A stretch of 64,000 nucleotides of DNA from Aphanomyces cochlioides (lineage: Eukaryota > Oomycota > Saprolegniomycetes > Saprolegniales > Verrucalvaceae). Of this stretch, positions 52,501 through 62,558 are shown piece by piece (position 1 is the first letter of the stretch; each line of letters starts with the position of its first letter). The DNA lies in assembly GCA_019828595.1 (NCBI GenBank), contig JAHQRK010000013.1:1581501-1645500 (forward strand), in the 5' to 3' direction. Made by a program: the position numbers and the translations under genes. Under the pieces are notes generated by a model. It was not told the origin of the DNA and made no database searches. It worked only from the letters and a program-made list of their open reading frames with translations.

Positions 52501-55065
52501 GGCTAGAACAGATTCTAGACTTCTGGGTTCAGGAAATGCTAACGTTGAAATAAGTCAGCCGAGTGAGGATGCGGTTTGTCAGCTCAACTATGCCGTCCCA
52601 TGTGGTCGCGCCGTCACTAATGTCATCAGCGAAAGAGGTGCGGTTTGCAGGTGGCGGGAGCAGGCGGGAATCGCACTGGTAGCCCAACTTGAACATATCA
52701 ACTGGTTCGCCGTTCTCGTCTTCTTCAGGCGTCCCAGGCGGCATATCCACGAAGCCAAACAACGCGTTGGTGATCATCCGCTGGTACACCATGGGTGCAT
52801 TCTTCAGACCTTGGGCCATGCGGGTCCATTCGAAGTGTCCGAGTGCACAGATAAAAGCACTGACTCGCCGGGCTCTCTTAGTTTCCCTCACGACCCAAAA
52901 TCCCGAGGCGTTGTCCAGCGATAGAAACCATTGCATCGCATGAAAGTTGGCCAACATGCCATCCAGAGTGGGCATAGGCGAGCGCATGAGCTCCTGCAAG
53001 TCATTGATCTGACGGTAATCAATGCAGAGGCGAATATCTTTACCACCTTTCTTCAAGACGATTACAATTGGCGATGCCCATGGTGAGTTAGAGAAGGTGA
53101 TGTCCAAAATCCAACAGTCCACGTAACAGCCCAAACAGCTTGGTCAAGTATTCGGGCCGGATGCGTCTTGCTCGATCAGCAATGGATTTGGCGTCGCCGG
53201 TGTCAATGTCACACACAGCGCCCTTCGCTGGCGGAGGTAAACCGTTCCCTGACTTGATGAAATATTGCTTGAACTTCCGCAGTACGCGCTTCATCTTCTC
53301 TTTCTCATCGTCAGCCAAACCAATTTCCCCCACATCCAGTTGCTCAGGATCGAAGGGCTCAACTTCTCGAGGCACATCTGGTATAATCGCAAGCTGCTGT
53401 TCCATTTCTTCTGTGGTCAAATCGATACCCTCTCGCAGCACAACTTCAGCAGCCAGTTTCCGTTGATCCATGTTCTCTGGGGGCTTATCCAAAAGGAATA
53501 TTGACGGCGGCGGCAACGTCGCTCTAAAGTCGCACTCTTGGTAGGCAAATACCAAGTTCCTGGACATCAACTCCCTTGCACCGTCGCGCGCCACTTCTCC
53601 ATTGTCGCCATCTTCTCTTATGGTGCACAACTCGCCGTTCGACATCAGGAGTTGCTTTGGAGATGGTGCTGGCTCTTTCCAAGGCTCATTGTCGGCTGCA
53701 TCAATGGCCAGTTGATCAAACCGTCTCCGATACTTGGACGAGTGTCGTCCTTCCCAAGCATCCGCTGTCCATTCGCGATGTCGCGCACTGTCGGTACGAA
53801 TCATCGGCCAATTGTTCAGACTTGGTGGGCGTTCTCCCCTCATTGACACGGCGCAAATTATAGTTCCAGCTGTCATAGACACCAGTTTGTCGCTGATATT
53901 GACGACCCGGTACGCGACTGGTCGGCCCTTGGGTCCCTTTAATGCAGTCGCTATCCAACGATATGATTCCGGTGGACCCAAAAATCCAGTTTTTCCGGTG
54001 CTTCGCTTGGCAATTTGCGCAATTGGATGATTTTGGCTTCACCAGGGTCCAGATCAAGGTTGATTCCAGCCGCACGTATACGAGAAATCCTCGTTGGTAG
54101 CGCACGGGTTGTTCTAGCAGGGCGACAAACTCGCCATCGGGCAAGATCAACTCTCTGCGCGCGGTGTCAACAACAATCCCGGCTCGCGCTAAGAAATCCA
54201 TGCCCAATATCATGTGGAAGCCAGGGTTGCCAAAGTCGCAAACTGACACTGGGAAAAGGTAGACAAGTCCACGGCCAATCGTCAGCTTGATGACGACTGT
54301 CCCAGTCGTGTTGACCACTGCAGGGCCACCAAGGCCGTCAATATCAATTGTCCTGGTGGTATCGACTTCCAGCTTTAGTTCACTCACCAACAGTGGGTGG
54401 ATGATACTCATGTTCGCGCCGGTGTCGGCTAGAACGACCACTGGTGTGTTCGTCACGTGCGCTTCCAGAAATGTTTGACGATCCAAATTCTTGGCGGGGT
54501 ACTTTGGATTGTGCCAGTACCCAAGACGCTCACCCTCCTTCAATTCATACTCGATTGGTAACGTCACAATGTCGGCCTCGGTGTAGAATACGAAGGAGTC
54601 GGTCGGAACGTCTCGTATACTCTTGGATATTGTTTTCGTATGTACAAGGGTAGCAGGACCCACCGTCACCTCTAAGCCACAGGTTGTTGATTCTGCTTCA
54701 GTAGGGGTTTCTTCTCCCGCGGCTCCTTCGAGGCTCTGTAGTTTCTGCTGATCCTTCTTCCATGCCTTCAATGCTCGCAACAACGCATCCAGTTCGTCGA
54801 GTCTTGTCGGCACGGGTGACACGCACGTTTTTTCTAGGTTTTTTGTTGATTTTCTTCTGTTTTCGGTTTTATCTTCAGTGATTTGCGCACAACTTAGTCC
54901 GTCGTGACTGGGGTTGCGCAAAACCCCCGGACTTAGAAGTTTAAACAGTCCAGACTGGGCATACCAGGTACATCCAGTCCGCGTAAAAACTCCTTCAGCT
55001 CGTAAATCTTCTCTTTGGTGGGGCATCGGTCGCTCTTCCGGTGCGGCACCACACACAGTGGGCAC
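49584..55065 (-). pseudogene. Ty3/Gypsy pol: protease, RT, two RNase H-like regions, integrase (frameshifted)
   Basis: Successive frames from the 5' side: aspartic protease (VVVLADTGANMSIIHPLL, 55065-53716), linker (to 53088), reverse transcriptase (LCIDYRQINDLQE, FLSLDNASGFW, FADD; 53134-52529), thumb (52500-52297), then an 870-codon frame (52196-49584). That last frame holds a decayed RNase H (RFCGRTLKGAGPRYEEWAKE), a second complete one (IFDGA, NLAEYHGV, FGDSRLII, NAAADMLA), an integrase with HHCC finger and D-D-E (CMDIATDM, ELRHDREPSF, PQANGTAERA), and a chromodomain-like tail (KEYEVQF, WKWEALINIPP). The RT part changes frame at least three times, so the element looks inactive, although protease and RNH-integrase are still open. 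Confidence 0.85.
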
Positions 55066-56333
55066 GCCTCGAAGCAGTTTGCCTCATGGTGGCCCACCTT
55101 TTGGCAAAGGGTACAGTACATGTTCGCCCAGCATTCTCCGTTCAGCTTGTAATGGGACTTGCAACATTCCAGACACAACTCGCGGCGAGCTTCGTGGCCG
55201 TTCTGGCCCAAGGCGTAGATCTCGGCTCGGATCGCGTCAACCGTCACCGCTCGGTCTGCGTCAACAAAAGTAGCGGCGTCATAGTGGTTGACTCGGCCTT
55301 TGCTGCGGTCTTGCTTTGGAGCCACCGCCACCGGCAGATGGCGGCTGCGTTCCTCTTGCATCGTCTGGTTGTGTTGATAAGCGTCCAGGTACTCACAAAG
55401 GTCTTCTGTGGATCTGACGGGTAGCATTGATAGGGCCCTTCCAAACTCAGAATCAAGCAGTGAGTGCGCGAAGAGTCTGACATGCGAAGCAAGGCTCTGT
55501 CTGTCCGCGTCGTAGCGGAGGTTGATCTTGACTGCTGCTGCATTGAAACGGTGGAGATACTCCCGGATCGGCTCGCCCTCGTGTTGCTTCATGTTGTAAT
55601 AAGCTTCTTCTTTGGATCTCACCGTGGTCTTGACAAAGTCCCAACAGAAGTTGTATCGCAGGGCATCCCATGTGCTCTTCTGCTCGGGCTTCAGTTGGCT
55701 AAACCAGACGGCAACTGGGCGACCAACATAAAGTAGGAACCTTCGTATGGCTTCATCAGTGGTCCAGCGGCAACTTGTAGTGTTCTCTTCGAAGCGCCGA
55801 AGGAAGTCCATCGCGGCGTCAGGTCCTTCAACAATGCCGTTAAATCGCATTGGAGCCTCGACGGTCTGCACTATGGTGCTGTAATTATTGGCGGAAAACG
55901 TTCCCACTGGAGCCACATTCACGTTCCATTCTTCATGTTGGTCCATTTTCTGTTCCACTGGTGGGTCCTTGTTCTTGAGGCGGCTCATGATTTCACGATT
56001 TTGCTGAACTAGCTCAGCCATCATGAGCGTCAAGGCATGGAAACCACCATCGGTGCCAGTGCTAGATTGGCTTCTGGCCACCGAAGAGCTTCTTCTACGA
56101 TCTGATGCGGATCGCCTCCGAGGAGGCGCATCCGGTGGTGGGTCAACATGGGTGCTTGTTGACGGATATTCTTGTAGGATCTCCCCATAGTGATCCTGTG
56201 GTTCAGCCCTCGATTTGGTCCGTACAGGCGTCCCCATAAACACATCCCCAGCGGTCGACGCTTGGTTGTCCATTGAGTCAACGTCGTCTGACATCGCCAT
56301 CGCTGTTGGTCCAGCCATCTTGTATTCCTCCAT
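54933..56333 (-). CDS. gag: Ty3/Gypsy Gag polyprotein
   Basis: 466 residues, open. Ser/Arg-rich N-terminus (PPRRRSASDRRRSSSVARSQ), coiled region (LMMAELVQQNREIMSRLKNK), then a retrotransposon gag domain (MDFLRRFEENTTSCRWTTDE, AVWFSQLKPEQKSTWDALRY, EPIREYLHRFNAAA). Near the C-terminus a CCHC zinc knuckle, CTLCQKVGHHEANC (C-x2-C-x4-H-x4-C). The start at 56333 lies 31 nt after the LTR and just after the PBS. Pol overlaps in another frame, so expression probably needs frameshifting or reinitiation. Confidence 0.88.
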   Translation of the reverse strand: MEEYKMAGPTAMAMSDDVDSMDNQASTAGDVFMGTPVRTKSRAEPQDHYGEILQEYPSTSTHVDPPPDAPPRRRSASDRRRSSSVARSQSSTGTDGGFHALTLMMAELVQQNREIMSRLKNKDPPVEQKMDQHEEWNVNVAPVGTFSANNYSTIVQTVEAPMRFNGIVEGPDAAMDFLRRFEENTTSCRWTTDEAIRRFLLYVGRPVAVWFSQLKPEQKSTWDALRYNFCWDFVKTTVRSKEEAYYNMKQHEGEPIREYLHRFNAAAVKINLRYDADRQSLASHVRLFAHSLLDSEFGRALSMLPVRSTEDLCEYLDAYQHNQTMQEERSRHLPVAVAPKQDRSKGRVNHYDAATFVDADRAVTVDAIRAEIYALGQNGHEARRELCLECCKSHYKLNGECWANMYCTLCQKVGHHEANCFEACPLCVVPHRKSDRCPTKEKIYELKEFLRGLDVPGMPSLDCLNF

Positions 56334-56342
56334 AAGGCCAAC

Positions 56343-56361
56343 GTCCCGGTTCGTGGCACCA
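56343..56361 (-). promoter_or_regulatory. Primer-binding site of the Gypsy element
   Basis: Reads tggtgccacgaaccgggac on the minus strand, 2 nt after the LTR end. TGG start and placement are as expected for a tRNA 3'-CCA primer. The tRNA could not be identified by eye. Confidence 0.7.
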
Positions 56362-56363
56362 CT

Positions 56364-57593
56364 TGTGGGAGAGCGAGCTAAGGAAAAGCCCGCTGTGGCC
56401 GCAAGAAAAGAGAAAAGAGGGGGGTGGGGCGAAGGTTAGAAGGGCAGCTGGATCTTCTACGCGGGGTAGTCAATGGTACTGCTCCAACAAAAGAAGCGGA
56501 TGGTAGACACGGCCAGTAGGTTGAAAGGCTATTGGTAACGCACGATGGCGGGGTGTTGTCCCGACTGATATCGACTTGTATGAACAAGGGGGGATTTTGG
56601 ACTCGACCACTCACGCGAACGCTGCGCTTGTGGGAGCAAATTGGAAACTGAATAAATAGGTCATGCTCCGTGAGGGTTTTCGACAGATCCCACAACTCCT
56701 TCCTGCTGTCTTGCCCGGCACGGACTCACCGGGAGCACAACACTGGCCGACGAACTACAGGCTCAGCCCCATCAGAGAGCACATGGTCGCTACGACGAAG
56801 TACAGCTTCAGCCGCAAAACCCGGAGTCATGTTATTTCCTTAAGCTCTAGCTCCATCCTCGATGCTGATACTCACAATTGCTCACTCTGTCGTCACTCGC
56901 ACGCCGCTGGTCTTGATAGGCCCTTCGTATTCTTGCTCGGCGAACGATACACTTTCTGTTGCTTTTTCCACCACCTTCGGCTAACCATTGGTTGGCGTCA
57001 CTTCTGATCCCCTTGCCACGACAAATCTGGTCCGTCCGTGTCATCGTACGGTCGTACAAGCAGTACTCAATGATTACGAAGGTGGCCGTCGTTTCGGTGC
57101 ACGAGAGCTTGCGTTGAGTTGATCGTCTGTACGGTGCTGGCGTATGGCTCAAGTGCTTGGTAGTACATTGCTCCGTGGTTCCACACACGGCACGCTACAT
57201 TGGTACCGGCTCCTTGCGCTTCAGCAACCATGGGGCTTGGATCCTGCCCACCTTGACTTCAGGCCAACCTTGGATGTGGGCAGCTTCAGGGCAGCCATGA
57301 TCAAGTTGATGAAACGCCCGGCATTGAGCGTCTCCTCCATATCTGCCGCCTCGCTTGGCGAGATGATCGCCCACCGTCGACACGCATGCTCGGGATAGAT
57401 TGCCACAGGGCCCACACAGCAGTGCCATAGGGTAGGTAGACTTCTCAACATGGACGAGCCAATGGTGAGTTGCGATCCGCTATCACTCGTCCTCATTTGG
57501 ACTTGCATAACTGTTCCCTCGCGGTCGACCTGGTCTTCATGACTGCTTCACTTTTCTTCGCGACAATCGGTCAAATTAGCCAGCTTCCTCACA
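56364..57593 (-). mobile_element. 5' LTR of the Gypsy element
   Basis: 1230 bp, TGTG...CACA on the minus strand, adjacent to the PBS and gag. Mirror image of the solo LTR at 44906-46135, differing at a few positions (for example two amino-acid changes in a shared open frame). LTR open frames are incidental. Confidence 0.85.
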
Positions 57594-57738
57594 AGCCACC
57601 CCTGGCGCATCGTGACGTCAACGACGTGAACGACAGCCACACCAGGTTGCAGCAACTTGCATGCGTTGGACGGTTTCACTGGACCATGCTAGTTGTTCGA
57701 TTTCTCCACCATGACAAACCATTTTCCTTCAGACGACA
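57594..57738. other. Unassigned 145 bp between LTR and target repeat
   Basis: Lies inside the CCAGC-flanked insertion but outside the LTR. No match to the flank of the solo LTR. Could be the remnant of an older element into which the Gypsy element jumped, or filler DNA. Confidence 0.4.
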
Positions 57739-58770
57739 CCAGCGAGGAGAAACTATCAAGCTTTCTATACATTGTTGGCCAAAACATGACAAATAGGAGT
57801 GCGCAAGAGCGCTTTCAGCGATCAGGATGGACGATAAACCGGTATAAATTCTCTATGTTGTTATTACTATTTATCTGAGGTGGTAGGAATTTTCACGAGG
57901 TTTTGAATTCAATTGTTGCATGTTCGTCCTTGTCTTTGGTGGGCTTGGTGCGGCTTGATTGCCCGGAGCCCATTCGCACGAGCTCCAAGTTTTTTCCCTT
58001 TTTCGAAAATTGCATCGGCGCGCTCGACGGCACGCATATTCCCGTGCACGTACCAATTTGCCAACAGAAACCGTTTCGGAATCGCAAAGGATTCTTAAGT
58101 CAGAACGTGCTAGGTGTGTGCAATTTCGATATGCAGTTTACCTTCATCATGGCCAGCTGGGAGGGCTCTGCCTCTGATGGTGCAGTCTTTCAACATTCAT
58201 TGAGAAATGGATTTGAAATTCCACTTGGAAAGTACTATTTGGGTGACGCCGGTTATGCTTTATCCCCACAATGCATTACCCCATACCGTGGCGTAAGATA
58301 CCATCTTCGAGAATGGGCAAAAGGAAACAAGAGGTGCGAGAATATTAGATACAAATAACATTTAATTACTAGGCCTCAAAATGCGAAAGAGCTGTTCAAT
58401 CTACGGCATGCCCAGATGCGCAATGTAATTGAGCGTGCGTTTGGCGTATTGAAAAAGCGGTTTCCAGTATTGCGGTAAGGCAAGATAACTATTCGATGTT
58501 TTTTGAGTTGGCATGGCTAGGACTGCTCAAGAATATGCGCTTGAAACACAAGTGAAGCTTGTTCATGCACTTTGTCGTATTCACAATTTCATTCGTCGCG
58601 AGTGCGGTGAGGATTTGGTTTGTCAAGAATATGATGCACACGTTCGGTATTCAAGTCGCCAAGCTAAAAGAGAGGGCCGCTACCGGGAAAGCAGTGCGTA
58701 TGCGCTTGCCAAGATTCAACGAGATCAAATAGCACATGCGATGTGGAGTCAGTATGTAGAAAGAAAATAA
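57739..58770 (+). pseudogene. HARBI1-type transposase, 3' part
   Basis: Four exon pieces: 57744-57841, 57887-58334, 58374-58474, 58521-58770 (introns 45, 39 and 46 nt). Encodes EEKLSSFLYIVGQNMTNRS, RTSSKFFPFFENCIGALDGT (first Asp), KYYLGDAGYALSP (second Asp) and MRNVIERAFGVLKKRF (Glu), then the HNFIRRECGED C-terminal region. All DDE_4 catalytic residues remain, and apart from the 11.2-kb interruption the gene has no lesion, so the insertion is likely recent. Confidence 0.87.
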
Positions 58771-58841
58771 AATGCATTTTATCACATAGCTTTCTTTGCT
58801 GATTCAATTTGTCGTTTGATCCACTCATCACGAGCAGCCCC

Positions 58842-59760
58842 CTACGGAAGGAGAAGAAAGAGTTGGGCTTTAATTGGATCAAGCATGATATCGTACGTTG
58901 TAGCCAATTCGGTTGAATTCAAGCTGTCATGATAGTCCACGTTCAATAAATCAATTGACTTCGCCGTTGCATCATGGAGAGAGGGGGCGTTTGGTAGGGC
59001 TGCTTTCCATTTGTCAAGGCCAACAAGAGATTCAATTGACTTGGCAATGGCTAGTCCAGGTGACAAGCGCTTTCGTTCAGATTGCAGATTCGACCCAGAG
59101 CGCTTGGTAGATATTAATGTTTTGTGGCGCTCTTCTGGGCTTGAAATATCAACCGACTCGGCTTCACTGGAGAACCCCAGGGAAGAGCTATTACTTTCCT
59201 CGTCACGAAATTCGTCTGCAGCGGAGAGAGCCGACGCACTAAAACTCTCTTGAATGTTTGACGAGGCATACGTCCCTACAGCTAGACAATCATCGAAAAG
59301 CTCTGCGAGTTGGGCTTGGTGCTCGCAACCATTAAGTTGGAAGGAGCGTTTTGGCTTGTGTAAATTTTGGCTTCCCTTCCATTCTCTCAGCCCACACCTC
59401 ATCAGGGGCTGTTGGCTTTTGCAAATCAGTATCCCAGCCAAACCCACTGTCATTCTTAAGCGACAAGAAGAGCTTCCAGTCTCCTTTCAACTATTTATAC
59501 CTACTGTGTAAAGAAGAACAGATCCATTTATAGTCATGCACCTGACTCAACCGAGTCTTTATTTGCTGCCTTCCAAACTGCGTTTTGAATTTTGAGTTGA
59601 ACATCTCGAGAACAACTGACCAAGCCTCGTTCTTGAACCCAGAGTCTGCTTGCTTCCCCGCATCTTTTTGCTTCAGCAGCAGCTTGAGTAAGTATGCCTC
59701 CCTTGTGGTGTCCCATTTCGCTCGGTCAGTTGAGGTCTTGAGCTGATTCACACCCTTCAT
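58842..59760 (-). pseudogene. Harbinger-associated Myb/SANT-like protein, frameshifted
   Basis: Exon 1 (59542-59760): AKWDTTREAYLLKLLLKQKD, SGFKNEAWSVVLEMFNSKF, QIKTRLSQ, a Myb/SANT-like (Myb_DNA-bind_3) domain. A 51-nt intron follows, then exon 2 from 59490: LKGDWKLFLSLKNDSGFGWD, DEVWAERMEGKPKF. A one-base shift near 59340 separates this from the downstream acidic/Ser-rich part (QLAELFDDCLAVGTYASSN to 58842). Such proteins help the PIF/Harbinger nuclease bind the element ends. Convergent with the transposase, 71 bp apart. Confidence 0.75.
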
Positions 59761-60187
59761 TTCAACAACTTGGCTGTGTTGGCCACCGATGGATGAAGCA
59801 GAAATGGCCAGAATATGAAAAAGCCACTTCCACCAAACACTGAAATTATTTTGTTATGTTTACAATTGTGTAATAATTTCTATATTGCAAGAATAAAAAT
59901 TTTGCAATATTTTTTATTGCGTTCAACAAACGCGCTCTTAATATTGACACCCGTCATTGAGATCGATTGGAGGCAAACACTTGAGCTCAGTCCCTTCATG
60001 GGAACGAATCTTTCCCGAAACTCGGGTACGCAGTCGATGGGGAAACGAGAGGGTGAAACGCGAAGCAACTTGACAGACTCTCAGTTTCATTGGTACCGCA
60101 GCCTGCGGTCGTCGAAAGCAATTGTCATGGTCAAAGAAAAATTCATTCACAATGTGCAAACCCGGCTGGGAGCGCTTATTCCTCTAC

Positions 60188-60646
60188 TACCGTATTTCCC
60201 GTAAGGTTGTCACCACGAATGATTTTCGAAAATGGTGACAAGTCCAAAGGAAATCAGATATCAAAACGAGGTACATTTGATTGGGTAAAAATTAGACTTA
60301 TTTACCAATCATATTATTATCATGAACACTTCGCAGTCGTATGTCGACTTTACGAGTGGCTGACTCCAGTTTGGGAGAATGAAAACCTGCAACGCTCATT
60401 TGGGTCCAGGTTTGCCGACTGCAACGCATGAAAACGACAAATTTATGGCCCTGGTATCAAATTGAGCCATTGCATTTCTTCCAATAAGATCTGACTAGTG
60501 ACAACTCAAGGGGAACTCCGAAAAATTTCATCAGATTGTATTATAAATGTATACTATAAATTTGTATAAATCATTTAAATAATTATATCAGTGGTGACAA
60601 CTCAATGGGAAAAAATAGTGGTGACAACCTTACAGGAAATACGGTA
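60188..60646. mobile_element. MITE with 29-bp terminal inverted repeats (459 bp)
   Basis: taccgtatttcccgtaaggt... (60188-60216) and its complement (60618-60646) match at 28 of 29 positions. The outermost ta pairs are probably the TA target duplication, so a Tc1/mariner-type non-autonomous element. Internal gtgacaactcaa/ggtgacaa units are repeated. No coding capacity. Confidence 0.78.
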
Positions 60647-61697
60647 TTAATAATAAGAGTATCATCCCACTGCTGTAACGCATGTCCTCCCACGGCTGGA
60701 GTAGGAAATTGCTTGGCCTCTCTCTCTCTGTCCTGTCCCTTCATGAAGAGGACGTGATCCAAGTGACTCGATTCCTCCTTTTCTTCAATGCTACGAACGT
60801 TGTTCGATGGACCGCCTTTGAAATGAGCCCGCAGTCGCGGGGGCTGTGGCTTTGTTAAGCCGAGAGTCCAATTGTCTGCTTAGCCATCATGGGTGCTGAG
60901 AGGACTTGAAGAGCGTCACGCCGGCGAATTTCAACTGAGGATACAAATGGATGCGCGCGCCCAGCAATGCGTTTTTTTTCTGATGAGCCGACTCTATCTG
61001 GGGATGTTTATGCAGTTGCATGGCCGGGGCATGACATCAATCCCCCCAAAGAGGATGCATTCCTTGCAATTGGATCATAGCAGCATGTGAAACGCTGGTC
61101 AAGTTAAACAGACCACCTCTTCGTACTCGACAATTGCTCTTGTCCTACACGGCAGACGATTGATTTCTTCCCTCGACGGACAGGTCGCTTCCCATTGTAA
61201 CTCTTGGCCATGAAGACTAGACCCTTCGACTCGCTGTCGCGACGACTTGTGGTATTCACAGCAAGTCTCTGCTTTGGATTTCACTCGGGGCCGACAACAT
61301 GTTCGTCCCACGGGGACTCGTGGTCTACGTGGAAGTCCACAATGCGAAGAGATCCTCATTTCGCCATGTCCATGTGGTTGCTTGGAAGGCCCCAGGCCAA
61401 CGCAATTTAGCATTACAACACCATGCACTCCACCGTGACATATACTCTGTGGATGAGTCCAATTCTTCCTCAAGATCGACATTTGCACTGCGGCAGAGGG
61501 GCCTTGTCGATGGAACTCGCTTGGGAGCTCGTCAGCAGCTCAGAGACTCTGTAAACTCTGCAAGTCCTGAAGATGACCGCTGCAATGATTCACGCGCTGG
61601 GGGATGGAAAGATCATTCAGATTGTGTAAAACCAAACGTGGGCACCGGCGCAAACGCCATTACATCGCGACGTGGATGCAGCATTTGGCTCATGTGT

Positions 61698-61708
61698 GTA
61701 GAGGGACG
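61698..61708 (+). promoter_or_regulatory. PL3 upstream motif, copy 10
   Basis: gtagagggacg followed by gctagg, 72 nt before the ATG of PL3 copy 10. Confidence 0.5.
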
Positions 61709-61769
61709 GCTAGGACAACAGCCAAATGGTCATGGCAGCGACTTGAGATCATTCTTCAATCTCCCTCCA

Positions 61770-62558
61770 ATGGTCCAAATCGCCTCCTTCGCTGCTCTCG
61801 CCGCTGTCGCCTCCTTGTTCGATGTCACCTCCGCGGTGGCCAACATACCATCCGGTAACTGGCCTACACCTTTGGGAAGCGTCAAGTACAGCGCCCCGTT
61901 CGTCGTCAAGGCGGGAACTGTCTTTGACGGACAAATGAAGACCTATGAACGATCCAACGTCCCCTGCAAGGGCCAAGCCGAAGGCGGCAAAGACTTGTCT
62001 GTCTTCTTGGTCGAGCCTGGTGCCACACTCAAGAACGTCATCATTGGTGCCAACCAACGTGAAGGCGTCCACTGCGAAAGCCACGACTGCACGATTGAAA
62101 ACGTCTGGTGGAACGATGTGTGTGAAGATGCTTTGACGATCAAGGGTGGCTCGGCGTCGAGTGTCGCCCGGGTCATTGGCGGTGGTGCTCGCAATGCCGA
62201 GGACAAGATCATCCAACACAACGGTGCTGGTACGGTGTCGATCGAAGGCTTCTACGCCCAAGACTTTGGCAAACTCTACCGTTCGTGCGGTAGCTGCAAG
62301 ACTCAAGTCCAACGCAAGGTGACCTTAACCAACGTGTATGCTGTGAACCCCAAGGTGACGTTGGTCGGTGTCAACAAGAACTACAACGACCAAGCCAAGT
62401 TGACCAACGTCAAGGTCAAGACGAGCAAGAAGGCGGACAAGCAAGAAGTTTGCACGTGGTTCACCGCTGTCACCAAGGGTGAGCCCACCAAGCTCGGCAA
62501 TGGCCCATCGCCTCCTCTCTGCCAATACTCGACGAGCGACGTCCAAGTGACTGCCTAG
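61770..62558 (+). CDS. Secreted pectate lyase, family PL3 (copy 10)
   Basis: 262 residues, intact. Signal peptide MVQIASFAALAAVASLFDVT. Core blocks are conserved (GVHCESHDCTIENVWWNDVC, AEDKIIQHNGAGTV, KLYRSCGSCKTQ). The C-terminus is the most divergent of the family (QAKLTNVKVKTSKKADKQEV, CTWFTAVTKGEPTKLGNG, SPPLCQYSTSDVQVTA). It is separated from the rest of the array by the transposon block, so it was probably contiguous with copy 9 before the Harbinger insertion. Confidence 0.92.
   Translation: MVQIASFAALAAVASLFDVTSAVANIPSGNWPTPLGSVKYSAPFVVKAGTVFDGQMKTYERSNVPCKGQAEGGKDLSVFLVEPGATLKNVIIGANQREGVHCESHDCTIENVWWNDVCEDALTIKGGSASSVARVIGGGARNAEDKIIQHNGAGTVSIEGFYAQDFGKLYRSCGSCKTQVQRKVTLTNVYAVNPKVTLVGVNKNYNDQAKLTNVKVKTSKKADKQEVCTWFTAVTKGEPTKLGNGPSPPLCQYSTSDVQVTA

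Larger units (their letters stand above)
46519..57738 (-). mobile_element. 11.2-kb insertion: Ty3/Gypsy element with antisense genes
   Basis: Flanked by the 5-bp direct repeat ccagc (46514-46518 and 57739-57743), the duplication size usual for Ty3/Gypsy integration. On the minus strand it contains, in order, 145 bp of unassigned DNA, an LTR, a PBS, gag and pol. On the plus strand at the far end are three genes. A 3' LTR in the same orientation was not found, so the element is rearranged or is a nest of two elements. Confidence 0.7.
44835..59845 (+). mobile_element. PIF/Harbinger element carrying nested insertions
   Basis: The transposase (46288..58770, plus) and the Myb/SANT-like gene (58842..59760, minus) are the two genes expected of a PIF/Harbinger element. 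Candidate termini: tta then gagtgcgtttggtggg at 44835, and the complement of cagtgtttggtgg at about 59830-59842, followed by tta at 59846-59848. The termini match only partly, so the ends are approximate. Removing the solo LTR and the 11.2-kb insertion would leave about 2.6 kb, a normal Harbinger size. Confidence 0.6.
59849..61769. other. Interval between transposon block and PL3 copy 10
   Basis: Contains the MITE at 60188-60646 and otherwise no supported gene. The last 200 bp carry the PL3 upstream motif and a ggcaccggcgcaaac element near 61637. A long open frame running into copy 10 from 61299 is fortuitous. Confidence 0.5.

Noticed and set aside
44906..57593. Reading the inverted LTRs as a DIRS-like element or a giant TIR transposon
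   Set aside because: Pol encodes a DDE integrase with an HHCC finger, not a tyrosine recombinase. The left copy has its own flanking cata duplication and lies outside the CCAGC-bounded insertion.
57470..57800. Frame running from the LTR into the Harbinger 3' part
   Set aside because: It is in a different frame from the transposase and only crosses the LTR boundary by chance.
61299..61769. In-frame extension of PL3 copy 10 to 419 codons
   Set aside because: The extension has no resemblance to other copies, hides the signal peptide and crosses the conserved upstream motif; the ATG at 61770 aligns with all other copies.
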